Positions 47,855-57,392 of a DNA stretch of 64,000 bases are shown here, piece by piece. This DNA comes from Azonexus fungiphilus. GTDB lineage: Bacteria > Pseudomonadota > Gammaproteobacteria > Burkholderiales > Rhodocyclaceae. The stretch lies in the NCBI RefSeq assembly GCF_003634965.1, contig NZ_RBXP01000019.1, positions 124,001-188,000 on the forward strand, read 5' to 3'. The notes beneath the pieces were generated by a model. That model was given only the letters and a program-made list of their open reading frames with translations, was not told the origin of the DNA and did not search any database. A program made the position numbers and the translations under genes. Position 1 is the first letter of the stretch; every line of letters starts with the position of its first letter.

Positions 47855-47882
47855 AAAAAGGGCGGCCGCGGCCGCCCTTTTT
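47855..47882. terminator. Bidirectional terminator between yccA and rlmD
   Basis: AAAAA then GGGCGGCC-GC-GGCCGCCC then TTTTT. Symmetric, serves both converging genes; the rlmD stop is at its edge. Confidence 0.92.
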
Positions 47883-49213
47883 CATGCCCGCTCGAACAGT
47901 GCGATCGACTCGACGTGGGCGGTATGCGGGAACATGTTGACGATGCCCGCCGCCGCCAGCCGGTAGCCCTTCAGCGAACAGAGCACGCCGGCGTCGCGGG
48001 CCAGCGTTGCAGGATTGCACGAGACATAGACCAGGCGGCCCGGCGCGTCATCGCCGAGCGCCTTGCACAGTTCGACGGCGCCCTCGCGCGGCGGATCGAT
48101 CAGCATCTTGTCGAAGCGGCCGAGCCTGGCCAGCGATTGCTCGGTGCATTCGAAGAGATTGGCGACGCCGAAATCGACCCGCTCGCCCAGGCCGTTGGCG
48201 ATGGCCGCCTCGCGCCCGCGGGCGACCAGCGCCGGACTGCCTTCGATGCCGACCACCGAGGCGCCGCTGCGGGCGATCGGCAGCGTGAAGTTGCCCAGCC
48301 CGCAGAACATGTCGGCGATCCGCTCACCCGGCTGCGGATCGAGCAGGCGCAGGGCGCGGCGGACCATGACGCGATTCACCGCGTGATTGACCTGGGTGAA
48401 GTCGGTGGGCCGGAAATCGAGCTCGAGATCGAACTCCGGCAGCGTGTAGGACAGCCGGGGCCCGGGCAGCGGATGGAAACGGCGGGCGCTGTCCGGCCCG
48501 GACGGCTGCAGGTAGACGACGACGTCGTGGCGGTCGGCGAAGGCACGCACCGCCTTTTCGTCGCTGACGGTCAACGCCTGCAGAATGCGAAAAACCAGCG
48601 TCGTGCAGTGCTCGCCGACGGCAACCTCGATCTGCGGCAGGCGGTCGGCGATGCTCAGGCCGCCGACCAGCTCGCGCAGCGGCATGAGCAGGTCGGAAAC
48701 ATGCGGCGGCAGCACCCTGCAACTGCGGATGTCGGCGATGTAGCTGCTGCGCCACTCGTGGAAGCCGATCAGCATGCCGCCGCGCGATTCGACCTTGCGC
48801 ACGCCCAGTCGCGCCCGGTGACGGTAACCCCAGGGGGCGCCGTGGATCGGCGGCAGGATCGTCGCAGCCCGGACGCGCCCGATGTGCCACAGGCTGTCCT
48901 CGAGCACGCGCTGCTTGGCGGCGATCTGCGCCGACGGTTCCATATGCTGCATCGCGCAACCGCCGCAGATGCCGAAATGCTCGCAGGCCGGCTCGACCCG
49001 GGCGACCGACGGCTTGACGACGCGCACCAGATGGGCCAGCTCATACTTCGGCTTGCGCCGGAAGCTGGCGTAATCGACGGTTTCCCCGGGCAGCGCACCA
49101 TCGACGAAAATGGCCTTGCCGTCCTCGCGAACGATGCCGCGGGCCTCATGATCCAGCGATACGACTTTCCCGATCGGCACGGTCGACTCCGGTAAAAGCG
49201 CGGATTCTATCAA
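47882..49213 (-). CDS. rlmD: 23S rRNA (uracil-1939-C5) methyltransferase RlmD
   Basis: 443-aa SAM-dependent enzyme. TRAM domain at the N-terminus (about 12-65), 4Fe-4S ligands in [10 protein letters not shown] plus an earlier/later Cys, SAM motif [12 protein letters not shown] and the catalytic [12 protein letters not shown]. Full length. A weak repeat core overlaps the N-terminal codons LLPESTVP (49175-49195). Confidence 0.95.
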   Translation of the reverse strand: MIESALLPESTVPIGKVVSLDHEARGIVREDGKAIFVDGALPGETVDYASFRRKPKYELAHLVRVVKPSVARVEPACEHFGICGGCAMQHMEPSAQIAAKQRVLEDSLWHIGRVRAATILPPIHGAPWGYRHRARLGVRKVESRGGMLIGFHEWRSSYIADIRSCRVLPPHVSDLLMPLRELVGGLSIADRLPQIEVAVGEHCTTLVFRILQALTVSDEKAVRAFADRHDVVVYLQPSGPDSARRFHPLPGPRLSYTLPEFDLELDFRPTDFTQVNHAVNRVMVRRALRLLDPQPGERIADMFCGLGNFTLPIARSGASVVGIEGSPALVARGREAAIANGLGERVDFGVANLFECTEQSLARLGRFDKMLIDPPREGAVELCKALGDDAPGRLVYVSCNPATLARDAGVLCSLKGYRLAAAGIVNMFPHTAHVESIALFERA

Positions 49214-49392
49214 CCGGCCGGGCTTGGCGCCAACGCCGGTGGAGGCTTCGGCGAGCCCAGAAAAACGGGCGCGTGCGTCGACATCGTTGCGGGAGACGGG
49301 AAAAATTCACGGCCGCGCAAAAAAATTAGCGCAAAACCATTCCCAATTGTGACGTTTGGTTACCTCGCTGCGTCGCAGCATTTTTTTTGCGC

Positions 49393-49398
49393 TATAAT
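49393..49398 (+). promoter_or_regulatory. Candidate -10 box for the Ala/Pro lipoprotein gene
   Basis: TATAAT at 49393-49398 after a T-tract; start codon at 49474 leaves a 70-base leader with AAGGAAA before the ATG. The 260 bp upstream (49214-49473) are AT-richer than surroundings and contain no other gene. Confidence 0.5.
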
Positions 49399-49473
49399 TT
49401 TCAGCGGATCGGTAAACACCGACCGCAACATATCTATTCAGATTTTGTAGCTTCTTGTCGATAAGGAAATCTC

Positions 49474-49716
49474 ATGAACAAGTCCCTCCTCGCTGCCGCC
49501 CTGTTTGCCCTCGCCCTGACCGCTTGCGGCAAGAAGGAAGAACCGGTTGCCGCCCCGGCTCCGGCCCCGGCCCAAGAACAACAAGCTGCTGCCCCGGCCG
49601 CTCCGGCTGCCCCGGCTGCTGACGCCGCCGCTGCTCCGGCCGCCCCGGCTGCTGCCCCGGCTGACGCTGCTGCCGCTCCGGCTGCTGCTGCCCCGGCCGC
49701 CGAAGAAAAGAAGTAA
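49474..49716 (+). CDS. Small Ala/Pro-rich lipoprotein
   Basis: 80 aa. Lipoprotein signal peptide with lipobox LTAC (lipidated Cys18), short charged stretch KKEE, then about 50 residues of Ala/Pro repeats (APAAPAAPA type) ending EEKK. The tail would be a flexible spacer in the periplasm. Strong translation and terminator signals suggest an abundant product. Nucleotide repeats of GCTGCCCCGGC units may vary in number. Confidence 0.82.
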   Translation: MNKSLLAAALFALALTACGKKEEPVAAPAPAPAQEQQAAAPAAPAAPAADAAAAPAAPAAAPADAAAAPAAAAPAAEEKK

Positions 49717-49733
49717 TTCTTTTCCGCCAGCAA

Positions 49734-49763
49734 TAAAAAACGGGGCTTCGGCCCCGTTTTTTA
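49734..49763 (+). terminator. Rho-independent terminator after the lipoprotein gene
   Basis: A-run, CGGGGC-TTCG-GCCCCG stem, then TTTTTTA. UUCG tetraloop. Could also serve the converging bamC transcript. Confidence 0.92.
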
Positions 49764-49814
49764 TTGTCCTGAATTTCCCGCACCGCCCTCGGGCAGCGCG
49801 GGAATCGAGGCGGA

Positions 49815-50960
49815 TTACTGCAGTTGCTGCTGCAGCAGGCCGAGGATCTTGCGTGCGGTCTCGGACTGATCGGCGCCGCCTTCCGGCGTCAGCACCTGAA
49901 TGGTCGAACGACCGCCGACATCCTCGACATGGATGCGGAACTGCTCGCGCGAGGTCGCCGGCTTGTCGCTGCTCTTCCAGAAAGCCAGCTTCGACAGCAT
50001 GCCGTCGCTCTTCTTGCTGGCGTTGTCGAGTTCCGGGTCGACGTAGCGAACGAAGTACAAGCCCCGCGAACGATCGCGATCCTCGACCGTGAAGCCGACA
50101 CGATCAAGCGCCAGGCCGACGCGCCGCCAGGCGCGGTCGAAGCGATCGAACACCTCCAGCTTGCCACTGCCGTCGGCGGCCGCCAGGCGGGCCCGCGGCT
50201 CGCTCTTCGGCGCGACCACGGCAGCCTGGGCGCGCTTTTCCTCGGCGCCGAGGCGAACCATCAGGCGACGCAGCATCTCGGCCTCGAGTTCGGGATCGGC
50301 AGCACGCGGCTGCCAGCGGGTTTCCTCACGCGCCGACGAGGTATACACCTCTTCCATACCGCGGTGACTGATGTAGATCTCGGTCGTCCCCGGCTCGCTA
50401 CCGGGCTCGAGGCGGGTGCGGAACTTGTCGCGCTCGCCGGTCGAATACAGGGAATCGAGGATGCGACCAAGGGTGTTACGGATCAGGTCGCCCGGAATCT
50501 TGGCGCGGTTCTCGGCCCAGTCGGTCTCCATCACGCCGGCTTCCGGACGCTCAATATTGACGATGAAGCCGGTCTCCTGCCAGAACTCCTTGACCGGATC
50601 CCAGAGCTTGTCGGCCGGGGTGGCAACGACCAGCCAGCGCTGGCTGCCGGAACGCTCGACGCGCACCTTGTCGACCTGCGGCAGCACGACCGACTGGCCG
50701 GCCTGCGCTTCCGGACGACGCTCGGCGGAATAGGCGGAGAAGGTTGCCGAGCCCTTGCCACCGTCGTCCGGCACCAGGTAGCGGTCATCGCGATTAAGCT
50801 GCGACAGGTCGGGCGGCACCTCCAGCGTCGGCACCTTGCCGGCGGACTTGTATTCGATCTTGCGCGATTCGGGCAGCACCTCATTGAGCGTGCAGCCGGC
50901 AACGGCGACGCTGACGAGACACAGGGTAAGGCCGGGAAGCCGACGATTCATCGTTTTCAT
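49815..50960 (-). CDS. bamC: Outer membrane assembly lipoprotein BamC
   Basis: 381-aa BAM-complex subunit. Lipobox VAGC, then ESRKIEYKSAGKVPTLEVPPDLSQ (the unstructured BamD-binding lasso) and two helix-grip domains. Follows dapA with six bases between, the usual dapA-bamC pair. Two possible starts, Met1 or Met4. Confidence 0.93.
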   Translation of the reverse strand: MKTMNRRLPGLTLCLVSVAVAGCTLNEVLPESRKIEYKSAGKVPTLEVPPDLSQLNRDDRYLVPDDGGKGSATFSAYSAERRPEAQAGQSVVLPQVDKVRVERSGSQRWLVVATPADKLWDPVKEFWQETGFIVNIERPEAGVMETDWAENRAKIPGDLIRNTLGRILDSLYSTGERDKFRTRLEPGSEPGTTEIYISHRGMEEVYTSSAREETRWQPRAADPELEAEMLRRLMVRLGAEEKRAQAAVVAPKSEPRARLAAADGSGKLEVFDRFDRAWRRVGLALDRVGFTVEDRDRSRGLYFVRYVDPELDNASKKSDGMLSKLAFWKSSDKPATSREQFRIHVEDVGGRSTIQVLTPEGGADQSETARKILGLLQQQLQ

Positions 50961-50966
50961 ACTCCG

Positions 50967-51845
50967 TCAGACGGTGATGCCGGCCTGGCGCATGGCGTTC
51001 AGGACTCGGGCGTGGTTGGCTTCGGACAACGGCGTCAGCGGCAGGCGGATGCCCTCGGACATCATGCCCATGCGGCTGACCGCCCACTTGACCGGGATCG
51101 GATTGGCTTCGCAGAACAGATCGCGGTGCAGGCCGAGCAGACGGAAATGAATTTCCCGGGCACGGGCAACATCGCCGGCAGCAGCGGCGATGCACATTTC
51201 GTGCATCAGGCGCGGCGCCACGTTGGCGGTCACCGAGATGTTGCCGTGGAAACCCATCATGATCGACAGCACGCAGGTCGCATCGTCGCCGCTGTACAGC
51301 GCAAAGCCCTTGGGCGCGCGCTGGATCAGGTCGTAGGCGCGGTCCATGTTGCCGGTCGCATCCTTGACGCCGACGATGCCGGGCACTTCGGCGAGACGCA
51401 GGATGGTGTCGTTGCTCATGTCGGCGACGGTACGGCCGGGGACATTGTAGAGCAGCACCGGCAGCTCGACGGCCTCGGCGATCGCCTTGAAGTGGCGGTA
51501 GAGGCCTTCCTGGCTCGGCTTGTTGTAATAGGGAACGACCGAGAGCGCCATGTCGGCACCGGCCGTCTTGGCGAAGCGGGTCAGTTCGATCGCTTCGGCG
51601 GTGGAGTTGGCGCCGGTCCCGGCGATCACCGGAATGCGCCCGGCCGCGTGGTCGACCGTGACCTTGATCAGTTCGCAATGCTCGTCCACATTGACCGTCG
51701 GCGACTCGCCGGTGGTGCCGACGACGACGATCGCATCGCTGCCTTCGGCGACGTGGAAATCGACCAGGTTGCGCAGCGCGTTCAAATCAAGGCTGCCATC
51801 TTCGTGCATCGGCGTGACGATGGCGACAAGGGATCCGGTAATCAT
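50967..51845 (-). CDS. dapA: 4-hydroxy-tetrahydrodipicolinate synthase
   Basis: 292-aa TIM-barrel lyase of lysine/meso-diaminopimelate synthesis. [38 protein letters not shown], Schiff-base Lys in [14 protein letters not shown] all present. Full length. Confidence 0.97.
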   Translation of the reverse strand: MITGSLVAIVTPMHEDGSLDLNALRNLVDFHVAEGSDAIVVVGTTGESPTVNVDEHCELIKVTVDHAAGRIPVIAGTGANSTAEAIELTRFAKTAGADMALSVVPYYNKPSQEGLYRHFKAIAEAVELPVLLYNVPGRTVADMSNDTILRLAEVPGIVGVKDATGNMDRAYDLIQRAPKGFALYSGDDATCVLSIMMGFHGNISVTANVAPRLMHEMCIAAAAGDVARAREIHFRLLGLHRDLFCEANPIPVKWAVSRMGMMSEGIRLPLTPLSEANHARVLNAMRQAGITV

Positions 51846-51923
51846 GGCCTGTTAGCTCAAAAGTAATCCGGTGATTGTAACTGAAGCCTTCCGGCTGATG
51901 AAAGGCAAGGCGGTAAGCAATTG

Positions 51924-52898
51924 TTATTCTGACAGCAACCAGTGCAGCCGGCCGCGAGTCAGACGCATACGGCCGGCCGGCAGGCGCAGTTCGGGATGAC
52001 GATCGGGCGCTGCGACCAGCAACTGGCGAGCGAATTCGTCGAGCCGCGCGGCGACCGGCGGCTGCCAGCCGAGCTGGCGCAGACGCCAGCGCAGCAGGTT
52101 CTTGAGGCGGGCGAAGGAAAGCCGGCGTAGCCCGTCGAGGGCGGCGGCATCGCCGACACGGACGGCTGCCCAGTCGCTCGCGGCGACTTCGTCGAGCAGG
52201 TCGACGGCCTCGCCGAAATGGCCGGCGGCCTGGGCCAGATTGGCTTCGACACCGGGAAAGCGGGCAGCGATCACGGTCAACACCTCGTGACGCAGGAAAT
52301 TCCGGGAAAAGCGCCGGTCGTCGTTGCTCTCGTCATCGATCCAGGTCAGGCCGTGCGCCGCGGCGTAGGCGTCGATCGCTGCCCGCGGCACATCGAGCAA
52401 CGGGCGCAACAGGCGCAGACCGGCCTGCGTGCGCACCTCGCGCATCGCCGCGGCGCCGGCCAGGCCGCTGCCGCGCAGCAGGTTGAAAAGCAGGGTTTCG
52501 GCCTGATCGCCGCGGTGCTGGGCCAGCAGCAGATCGGCCGCCGGCGGCAGGTGGGCGGCGAAAGCCGCGTAGCGGGCAGCCCGGGCGGCCGCTTCCAGCC
52601 CCTGTGCGGAACTGCGCTCGACGTGCACCGGGACGACTTGCAAAGGTACCGCCAGCGCGGCGCAGGTGCTCCGGCAGAAATCGGCCCAGGCGCCGGCATT
52701 GGGTGAGAGGCCGTGATCGACATGAATCGCCCGCAGGCGCCCCGGGACCAGCTCACCGGCGAGCAGGTGCAACAGGACGACCGAATCGCGGCCGCCGGAC
52801 AGCGCCAGCCAGACCGGCCCGCTGCCGGCAAGGCGGGCGGCGACGAAGGCGCCGACCCGCGCAGCAGGATCAGGCAGCCTGTTCCTTGAACCGGCCAT
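51924..52898 (-). CDS. tilS: tRNA(Ile)-lysidine synthase TilS
   Basis: 324-aa enzyme converting C34 of tRNA-Ile(CAU) to lysidine. PP-loop [48 protein letters not shown] and [20 protein letters not shown] are present. E. coli TilS is about 430 aa; here the C-terminal tRNA-binding module is cut to a short remainder. ATG overlaps the end of accA by 29 bases. Confidence 0.93.
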   Translation of the reverse strand: MAGSRNRLPDPAARVGAFVAARLAGSGPVWLALSGGRDSVVLLHLLAGELVPGRLRAIHVDHGLSPNAGAWADFCRSTCAALAVPLQVVPVHVERSSAQGLEAAARAARYAAFAAHLPPAADLLLAQHRGDQAETLLFNLLRGSGLAGAAAMREVRTQAGLRLLRPLLDVPRAAIDAYAAAHGLTWIDDESNDDRRFSRNFLRHEVLTVIAARFPGVEANLAQAAGHFGEAVDLLDEVAASDWAAVRVGDAAALDGLRRLSFARLKNLLRWRLRQLGWQPPVAARLDEFARQLLVAAPDRHPELRLPAGRMRLTRGRLHWLLSE

Positions 52899-53835
52899 AG
52901 CTCATCAGGCGCTCGTAGCGCTGCGCCAGCAGCGTATCGACCGGCAGTGCGGCGAGTTGCTTGAGCGATTCCTGGAGGGCCTTCTTGAGGTTGGCGGCCA
53001 TCGCGACGTGATCGCGGTGGGCGCCGCCGAGCGGTTCGTTGACGATGCGGTCGACCAGGCCCAGCGTCTTCAGGCGCGGCGCCGTGATGCCCATCGTCTC
53101 GGCGGCTTCCGGCGCCTTGTCGGCGCTCTTCCACAGGATGGAAGCACAGCCTTCCGGCGAGATCACCGAATAGGTCGAGTACTGCAGCATCTGCACCGTG
53201 TCGCCGACGGCAATGGCCAGCGCGCCGCCGGAACCGCCTTCGCCGATGATGGTGACGATCACCGGCACCTTCAGTTCGGCCATCACGTAGAGATTGCGGC
53301 CGATCGCCTCGGACTGGCCGCGCTCTTCGGCGCCGATGCCGGGGTAGGCGCCGGGGGTATCGACGAAGGTCATCACCGGCAGGCCGAATTTCTCGGCCAG
53401 CTTCATCAGGCGCAGCGCCTTGCGATAGCCTTCCGGACGCGGCATGCCGAAGTTGCGGTAGATCTTTTCCTTGGTGTCGCGGCCCTTCTGATGGCCGATG
53501 ACGACCACCGCCTGGCCGTTGAAGCGGGCCAGGCCGCCGACGATCGCATGGTCGTCGGCAAAGGCGCGATCGCCGTGCAGCTCTTCGAAATCGGTGAAGA
53601 TGTGCTGGATGTAATCGAGCGTATACGGACGCTGCGGGTGGCGAGCGACCTGGGAAATCTGCCAGGGCGTGAGCTTGGCGTAAATATCCTTGGTCAGTTG
53701 GGCGCTTTTCTTTTCCAGGCGGCCGATTTCTTCCGAAATGTCGACCGCGGTGTCGTCCTGGACGAAGCGCAGCTGTTCGATCTTGGCTTCGAGGTCGGCG
53801 ATGGATTGCTCGAAATCGAGGAAACTAGTTTTCAT
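52870..53835 (-). CDS. accA: Acetyl-CoA carboxylase carboxyltransferase alpha subunit
   Basis: 321-aa AccA, making malonyl-CoA with Acc[19 protein letters not shown] start, crotonase-like core with [36 protein letters not shown] and [14 protein letters not shown] 53835 is the conserved start; upstream frame is not coding. Operon with the glycosylase and tilS. Confidence 0.97.
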   Translation of the reverse strand: MKTSFLDFEQSIADLEAKIEQLRFVQDDTAVDISEEIGRLEKKSAQLTKDIYAKLTPWQISQVARHPQRPYTLDYIQHIFTDFEELHGDRAFADDHAIVGGLARFNGQAVVVIGHQKGRDTKEKIYRNFGMPRPEGYRKALRLMKLAEKFGLPVMTFVDTPGAYPGIGAEERGQSEAIGRNLYVMAELKVPVIVTIIGEGGSGGALAIAVGDTVQMLQYSTYSVISPEGCASILWKSADKAPEAAETMGITAPRLKTLGLVDRIVNEPLGGAHRDHVAMAANLKKALQESLKQLAALPVDTLLAQRYERLMSYGRFKEQAA

Positions 53836-53893
53836 GGACTGCTCGGTTCTTGAGTTGGCGCGCATTTTACCCCAAAGGTCGGAGGGCAATGTG

Positions 53894-54535
53894 TCAGTAC
53901 GCGACCGGAAGCGGATCGAGACTGCGCCAGAGGTGCCAGGTGGCGACCGAACGCCACGGCCGCCAACGCTCGCCGACCTCGGCCAGGACGCGGCGCGAGG
54001 GCTTTTCGCCGGCCAGGTAGCGCATCCCGACGGCACGCTGCAGGCCGATGTCGTCGAGCGGATAGACGTCGGGACGCATCAGGTTGAAGATCAGGAACAT
54101 CTCGGCGGTCCACCGGCCGATGCCGCGCACCGTGCACAGTTCTTCGATCAGCGTCGCGTCATCGAGCTGCGGCCAGCCGGCCGGGTCGAGGCGGCCGTCG
54201 GCGAAATGCGCAGCGAGGTCAACGAGGTACTCGATCTTGCGCTGCGACAGCCCGCAACCGGCCAGCCCTTCGCCACCGAGCGCCAGCAACGGCGCCGGCG
54301 CGACGCTGCCGACGCGGTCGACGAAACGCGACCAGACCGAATCGGCGGCCTTGACCGAAATCTGCTGGCCGACGATCGAACGGGCCAGCGTGGCGAAGGG
54401 ATCGCCGCGCGAGGCCAGCGACACGCCGGCGTGTCGCTCGACCAGTTCGGCCATCAGCGGATCGGCCTCGGCCAGCGCCTGCGAGGCGGCCTCCCAGTAA
54501 TCGGGGCGGATCTCGGAAAACACCGGGGAAATCAC
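53894..54535 (-). CDS. DNA-3-methyladenine glycosylase II (AlkA-type, HhH-GPD)
   Basis: 213-aa base-excision enzyme. [22 protein letters not shown], helix-hairpin-helix [18 protein letters not shown] and the catalytic Asp in [13 protein letters not shown]. The best start is GTG 54535; the frame continues to a TTG at 54643, but those codons cross an intergenic dispersed-repeat copy whose GTGGAA serves as the only ribosome-site-like sequence. Upstream of accA in the usual betaproteobacterial order. Confidence 0.88.
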   Translation of the reverse strand: MISPVFSEIRPDYWEAASQALAEADPLMAELVERHAGVSLASRGDPFATLARSIVGQQISVKAADSVWSRFVDRVGSVAPAPLLALGGEGLAGCGLSQRKIEYLVDLAAHFADGRLDPAGWPQLDDATLIEELCTVRGIGRWTAEMFLIFNLMRPDVYPLDDIGLQRAVGMRYLAGEKPSRRVLAEVGERWRPWRSVATWHLWRSLDPLPVAY

Positions 54536-54540
54536 CGGAA

Positions 54541-54576
54541 TTCCACGGTCGACCGTGGAAAAAGGCAAAAAACCGG
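54541..54576 (+). repeat. Best-preserved intergenic copy of the dispersed repeat
   Basis: TTCCACGGTC and its exact inverse form a perfect 20-bp palindrome (54541-54560), then AAAGGCAAAAAACCGG. Located between divergent genes, six bases before the GTG of the glycosylase gene. Confidence 0.85.
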
Positions 54577-54642
54577 ACGCCGCCCGACGACGCCCCGCAA
54601 CGAATTTGCTACCATCCCCGCACTCTCCCGGAAGCCCTGACA

Positions 54643-55794
54643 ATGACCGCCACAGGATACACCTTCATCCACCCCTTGCTCGGCCATCACGACGTCTGCG
54701 CCGGCTATCTCGTCGAGAATGCGCCAGCCGGCGCTGCGCCGGGTGCGGACGAAGTCTTCCAGCACCCGGTCTTTGCCGAATTCGACCACCGCCACCCTTG
54801 GTACGTCCCCGCCACGCCCCTCGACAAAGGCGTCGGGGAACGCGTCGTGGCGACTTTCCAGGGTGCCGGCGCCGAATCCGCCGGCGAACTCGAGGCCGCA
54901 CTGCGCCAGGCCCGGCGCAAGCTGGCCCTGCACCTGCCCGGCAACGGCCGCTTGCCGGCCGCCGGCGCCTGGGACAACCTGCTGATTCCGCTCAGCCAGG
55001 CGCGCACGCAGCCGCCGTTCACGCTGCACGGCTTGTCGACCCGCACCCAGATCGTCGCCACCGGCGTGCAGAACCACAGCGACCGCGAATGGGCGCTGGC
55101 CAACGCCTGCGCACTGTGCACCGGCGAATACCTGATGACCCGGAGCAGCCTCGGCAAGCGGGCCGACACGACGCGCCAGAAGATGCTCCGGCTGCTCGCC
55201 CTGATCGCCCAGGATGCCGACACCGACGAGCTCGACGACATCTTTCGCCAGGAAACCAAGCTTTCCTACAGCCTGCTGCGCCTGGTCAATTCGGCAGCGA
55301 TCGCGCCGCGCACGCCGATCACCAGCTTCGCCCAGGCGATCAACCTGCTCGGCCGCCGCCAGCTCGAGCGCTGGCTGCAACTGCTGATCTACGCCGATCC
55401 GGACAACAGCCACCAGCCTAACCCGCTGCTCTACAAGGCGGCGGTACGCGGTCGCCAGATGGAACTGCTGGCACCGCAGCTGCAACCGCTGCCGGACCTG
55501 CCCAACCTGGCCGACGGCGCCTTCATGATCGGCAGCTTCTCGCTGCTCGACGTCCTGCTCAACATGTCGATGCCGGAAATCCTCCAGCAACTGCCGCTGT
55601 CGACGACGATGAACGACGCCCTGGCACACCATGCCGGCAGCGCCGGCAAGCTGCTACTGGCCCTGGAAGCAACGGACCGGCGCAACCTGCCGGTGGCCGC
55701 CGGATTGCTCGAGGAACTGGCGATCGCCCCGGCTCGCTTCGTTGACGCGCAGATGCAGGCCCTGAGCTGGGCGGCCCGCATCCACACGCCCTGA
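54643..55794 (+). CDS. HDOD protein with divergent N-terminal domain
   Basis: 383 aa. The C-terminal half (about 185-380) is a close paralogue of the HDOD half at 19763-21010: LLRLVNSAAIAP, INLLGRRQLERWLQLLIYAD, KAAVRGRQMELLAP, MQALSWAARI. The first 185 residues show no EAL motifs and no recognised fold. Probable signalling scaffold. Stop abuts that of the converging hydrolase. Confidence 0.82.
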   Translation: MTATGYTFIHPLLGHHDVCAGYLVENAPAGAAPGADEVFQHPVFAEFDHRHPWYVPATPLDKGVGERVVATFQGAGAESAGELEAALRQARRKLALHLPGNGRLPAAGAWDNLLIPLSQARTQPPFTLHGLSTRTQIVATGVQNHSDREWALANACALCTGEYLMTRSSLGKRADTTRQKMLRLLALIAQDADTDELDDIFRQETKLSYSLLRLVNSAAIAPRTPITSFAQAINLLGRRQLERWLQLLIYADPDNSHQPNPLLYKAAVRGRQMELLAPQLQPLPDLPNLADGAFMIGSFSLLDVLLNMSMPEILQQLPLSTTMNDALAHHAGSAGKLLLALEATDRRNLPVAAGLLEELAIAPARFVDAQMQALSWAARIHTP

Positions 55795-56436
55795 TCAGCC
55801 GAAGCGGCCGCTGAGGAAGGGGTTGTAGCGGCGCTCCTCGCCCAGGGTCGACATCGGCCCGTGGCCGGGAATGAAATCGACCGCGTCGCCGAGCGCGAAC
55901 AGCTTGTCCTTGATCGAGGCGATCAGCGTCGCGTGGTCGCCACGCGGAAAATCGGTACGCCCGATCGAGCCCTGGAAGAGCACGTCGCCGACCTGGGCCA
56001 GCTGGCTCGGCGCATGGAAGAAGACGACATGGCCCGGGGTGTGGCCGGGACAGTGCAGGACCTCGAGTTCGACGTCGCCGAAGCACACGCGGTCGCCGTC
56101 GGCCAGCCAGCGGTCCGGGGTGAAGGCGGCAACCTCGGGAAAACCGAACATCTTGCTCTGCTGGGCCATGCCGTCGATCCAGAAGGCGTCGTCGGCATGC
56201 GGCCCTTCGACCGGCACGCCGGTCCGTGCCACCAGCGCGGCAACGCCGCCGGCGTGATCGATGTGGCCATGGGTGACCAGCACCTTGGCCAGCGTCAGCT
56301 GCTCGGCGGCAAGCACCGCCAGGATGCGGTCGACATCGCCGCCGGGATCGATCACCGCGGCCTGGCGGGTCGCCTCGCACCAGAAGATGGTGCAGTTCTG
56401 TTCGAAGGGAGTGACGGGAACGATCTGGTAACGCAT
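55795..56436 (-). CDS. Metallo-beta-lactamase-fold hydrolase (YcbL/GloB-like)
   Basis: 213-aa enzyme with zinc motif THGHIDHAGG, downstream CPGHTPGHVVF, FQGSIGRTDFPRGD and PGHGPMSTLGEER. Matches the YcbL branch of type II glyoxalase hydrolases, which split S-lactoylglutathione or related thioesters. Length lacks the C-terminal helical domain of true GloB. Confidence 0.9.
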   Translation of the reverse strand: MRYQIVPVTPFEQNCTIFWCEATRQAAVIDPGGDVDRILAVLAAEQLTLAKVLVTHGHIDHAGGVAALVARTGVPVEGPHADDAFWIDGMAQQSKMFGFPEVAAFTPDRWLADGDRVCFGDVELEVLHCPGHTPGHVVFFHAPSQLAQVGDVLFQGSIGRTDFPRGDHATLIASIKDKLFALGDAVDFIPGHGPMSTLGEERRYNPFLSGRFG

Positions 56437-56555
56437 GGCGGCAACGGCAAATTGAAGACAGCGGCGATTATGTCACGCCCCGGACCTTGCCCGGCACCGG
56501 ACGCCCCCTTACACTGGACGCATCGCCACCGCAGGCCTTTGCCAGGACGCGCCGC

Positions 56556-57392
56556 ATGCTCGACCACCCCCTGCCCGACCGTGATGCCTGGGTCCTGCTG
56601 TTCAGCAACAGCAGCCTGCCGGTGCTGCGCGCAACCAAGCGCCGCCTCGAGGAAATGCGTGCCGACCTCGACAACGTCGATGCCCGCGAACTCGCCCGCG
56701 TGATCCTGCACGACCCGATCATGACCGTGCGGGTGCTCGCCTACATCCAGCCGTTCCGCGGCCGCTCGCTGCAGCACGACATCGCGACCATCGCCGGCGC
56801 CGTGATGATGGCCGGCCTGCTCCCCTTCTTCCGCCGCTTCGATGCCTTGCCGACGATCGAGGACAGCCTGCACGAGTGCGATCCACACGCCCTGCTCGGC
56901 GTCCTGCATGCCATCCGTCGCGCCCAGCGCGCCGCCGACTACGCCCACGACTGGGCGATCCGCCGCCACGACCTGAACCTCGAGGAAGTGCGCATCGCCG
57001 CACTGCTGCACGACCTTGCCGAAATCCTGGTGGGTTGCTTCGCGCCCGCACTGGCCCTGGAAATCCAGGCCCGCCGCCGGGCGCAGCCCAAGCTGCGCAG
57101 CAGCGAGGCACAAATGCAGGTGATCGGGATGAGTTTCCAGGACATCCAGCTGGCGCTGTGCAAGGTCTGGCATCTGCCCGACCTGCTCGGCCAGCTGATC
57201 GACGACAGCCAGGCCGACAACCCGCGGGTCCGCAACGTCTCGCTGGCCGTCCGCCTGGCCCGCCATTCGGCCAACGGCTGGAACGACCCGGCACTGCCCG
57301 ACGACTACCGCGAGATCGGCGAACTGATCAACCTGACGCCCGACGCCGTGCGCCAGCACCTCGACCCGGACGCCACGGCAGCGGCCGATTAA
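56556..57392 (+). CDS. HDOD domain protein
   Basis: 278 aa, one HDOD domain (about 20-215) with SNSSLPVLRATKRRLEEM, VILHDPIMTVRVLAYI, AALLHDLAEILVGCFAP; the LLHD keeps an HD pair. Preferred start is ATG 56556; an earlier in-frame start adds 23 non-conserved residues. Its TAA overlaps the opposite-strand stop of uup (shared TTAA). Confidence 0.83.
   Translation: MLDHPLPDRDAWVLLFSNSSLPVLRATKRRLEEMRADLDNVDARELARVILHDPIMTVRVLAYIQPFRGRSLQHDIATIAGAVMMAGLLPFFRRFDALPTIEDSLHECDPHALLGVLHAIRRAQRAADYAHDWAIRRHDLNLEEVRIAALLHDLAEILVGCFAPALALEIQARRRAQPKLRSSEAQMQVIGMSFQDIQLALCKVWHLPDLLGQLIDDSQADNPRVRNVSLAVRLARHSANGWNDPALPDDYREIGELINLTPDAVRQHLDPDATAAAD

Noticed and set aside
49547-49716. GCTGCCCCGGC tandem units as a CRISPR-like or minisatellite array
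   Set aside because: They are codons of the Ala/Pro tail of a lipoprotein with irregular unit length; no spacers.
51641-51670. GGTCGACCGTGACC in dapA as a repeat copy
   Set aside because: No A-tract tail, and the codons VTVDHAAGR fit the normal DapA sequence. Similar Val-Asp matches at 16780, 32222, 44838 and 53048 were dropped for the same reason.
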